NCBI GenBank assembly: GCA_947625175.1
Contig: CANQNI010000010.1
Coordinates: forward strand, 1 to 17,532
Direction of reading: 5' to 3'
DNA length: 17,532 nt
Origin: an uncultured Eubacteriaceae bacterium
Lineage (GTDB): Bacteria > Bacillota > Clostridia > Eubacteriales > Eubacteriaceae
Shown here piece by piece: positions 16,952 to 17,532 of this stretch (positions are counted from its first letter, which is position 1; every line of letters begins with the position of its first letter). The notes under the pieces are model-generated. The model was given only the letters and a program-made list of their open reading frames with translations. It did not search any database and was not told the DNA's origin. Made by a program: the position numbers and the translations under genes.

Positions 16952-17056
16952 TGATTTGTCTCTGAAATCTAAATAAAACAACTACTACCAATAAATTGGC
17001 AAACTGTAATTTATTTATACTTTTAAAAAGTTGTACCCGAAATAAGATGAAATTAT

Positions 17057-17100
17057 AGTTTTGTTTTTTATTAAACGAAGTTTTTTATAATAACAAAACT
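17057..17100. repeat. Inverted repeat upstream of the aconitase promoter
   Basis: AGTTTTGTT (17057-17065) and AACAAAACT (17092-17100) are exact reverse complements separated by 26 bases. The second arm ends eight bases before the proposed -10 box of the aconitase gene, so a bound regulator would overlap the -35 region. It could be an operator, but A/T-rich chance repeats are common. No known regulator can be named from the sequence. Confidence 0.3.
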
Positions 17101-17105
17101 GTTTG

Positions 17106-17114
17106 TGATATAGT
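17106..17114 (+). promoter_or_regulatory. Candidate extended -10 promoter of the aconitase gene
   Basis: TGATATAGT contains a -10-like TATAGT preceded by TGn, 24 bases before the ATG. No TTGACA box stands 17 bases upstream. A second candidate, TATAAT at 17086-17091, lies nearby with a weak TTGTTT 19 bases before it. The downstream gene has an AAGGAGGG ribosome binding site at 17128-17135. Confidence 0.4.
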
Positions 17115-17138
17115 AATTTAAGCTATTAAGGAGGGCTT

Positions 17139-17532
17139 ATGCCACAGACTTTAACTGAGAAAATAATTAAAGACCATTTAGTAACGGGTGAGATGATAAA
17201 GGGTGAAGAAATAGGTTTAAGAATTGACCAGACTTTAACTCAGGATTCAACCGGTACAATGGCTTATATGCAGTTAGAAGCTTTAGGGACTGACCAGGTT
17301 AAGACCAAGAGATCCCTGGCTTACATAGATCATAACATGCTCCAGGAAGGACCGAATAATATGGATGACCATCATTATATTCAGTCTGTTGCCAACAAAC
17401 ATGGTGTTATTTTTTCCCGCCCTGGTAACGGTATTTGTCACCAGGTTGAAATAGAACGTTACGGTATCCCTGGAGAGACTTTATTAGGGTCAGATAGTCA
17501 TACCCCCACAGGTGGAGGCTTAGGAATGCTGG
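17139..17532 (+). CDS. Aconitate hydratase, N-terminal part (runs off the window)
   Basis: The first 131 codons encode an aconitase of the monomeric bacterial/clostridial type, which interconverts citrate and isocitrate through a [4Fe-4S] cluster. Diagnostic segments are MPQTLTEKI at the start, IDQTLTQDSTGTMA (about 33-46), YIDHNML, RPGNGICHQVEIERYG (about 95-110) and LLGSDSHTPTGGGLGML (115-131). The cluster-binding cysteines lie further on and are not in the window. The start is supported by AAGGAGGG just before the ATG. The gene diverges from the YihY genes and is the only plus-strand gene seen. Whether it supports a full citric acid cycle or only glutamate synthesis cannot be judged here. 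Confidence 0.93.
   Translation, partial: MPQTLTEKIIKDHLVTGEMIKGEEIGLRIDQTLTQDSTGTMAYMQLEALGTDQVKTKRSLAYIDHNMLQEGPNNMDDHHYIQSVANKHGVIFSRPGNGICHQVEIERYGIPGETLLGSDSHTPTGGGLGML

Noticed and set aside
16076..16981. TTG start codon for the first YihY gene
   Set aside because: No Shine-Dalgarno site precedes the TTG. The ATG ten codons later gives a normal family N-terminus, though its own site is weak.
1..17532. CRISPR array, tRNA genes or prophage genes
   Set aside because: I found no regularly spaced direct repeats, no cloverleaf with a CCA-proximal stem, and no phage-like genes.

Overview
The window is A/T-rich DNA with closely packed genes and GGAGG-type ribosome binding sites. It suggests a low-GC Bacillota (Firmicutes). 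Supporting signs are a separate GlgD subunit beside GlgC, an XpaC-TelA gene pair, a ferredoxin-fused aldo/keto reductase, and a clostridial-style aconitase. No rRNA or other species-level marker is present, so I do not name a genus.

Layout. Bases 1-94 hold an unusually G/C-rich, hairpin-rich stretch cut by the left edge, probably part of a structured RNA read on the + strand. An A/T-rich gap with two inverted repeats follows. A two-gene minus-strand operon (xpaC then telA, 2652-354) ends in a clear intrinsic terminator. The centre (14866-2708, all minus strand) is a glycogen metabolism cluster in the order glgB, glgP, glgC, glgD, glgA, GH13 amylase (neopullulanase-like), Cof-type HAD phosphatase, aldo/keto reductase. 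Further right are two overlapping minus-strand YihY/BrkB-family membrane protein genes (16951-15133). After a divergent intergenic region comes the start of a plus-strand aconitase gene (17139 to the window edge).

How the genes work together. GlgC with GlgD makes ADP-glucose, GlgA extends alpha-1,4-glucan chains, GlgB adds alpha-1,6 branches, and GlgP releases glucose-1-phosphate from chain ends. The GH13 enzyme could process branched oligosaccharides or maltodextrins. No separate debranching enzyme or phosphoglucomutase is in the window. The Cof phosphatase and the aldo/keto reductase are joined to the amylase by overlapping reading frames and are probably made with it. Within the cluster I see a 56-nt hairpin between glgP and glgC, and an intrinsic terminator whose stem spans the glgA stop codon. 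These could set different expression levels for glgBP, glgCDA and the amylase genes.

I found no CRISPR array, complete insertion sequence, tRNA or clearly new multi-gene system. The points most worth a second look are the partial RNA at the left edge, the five-codon leader frame whose stop overlaps the glgB start, the lysine-rich tails at the GlgB/GlgP junction, and the two in-operon hairpins.
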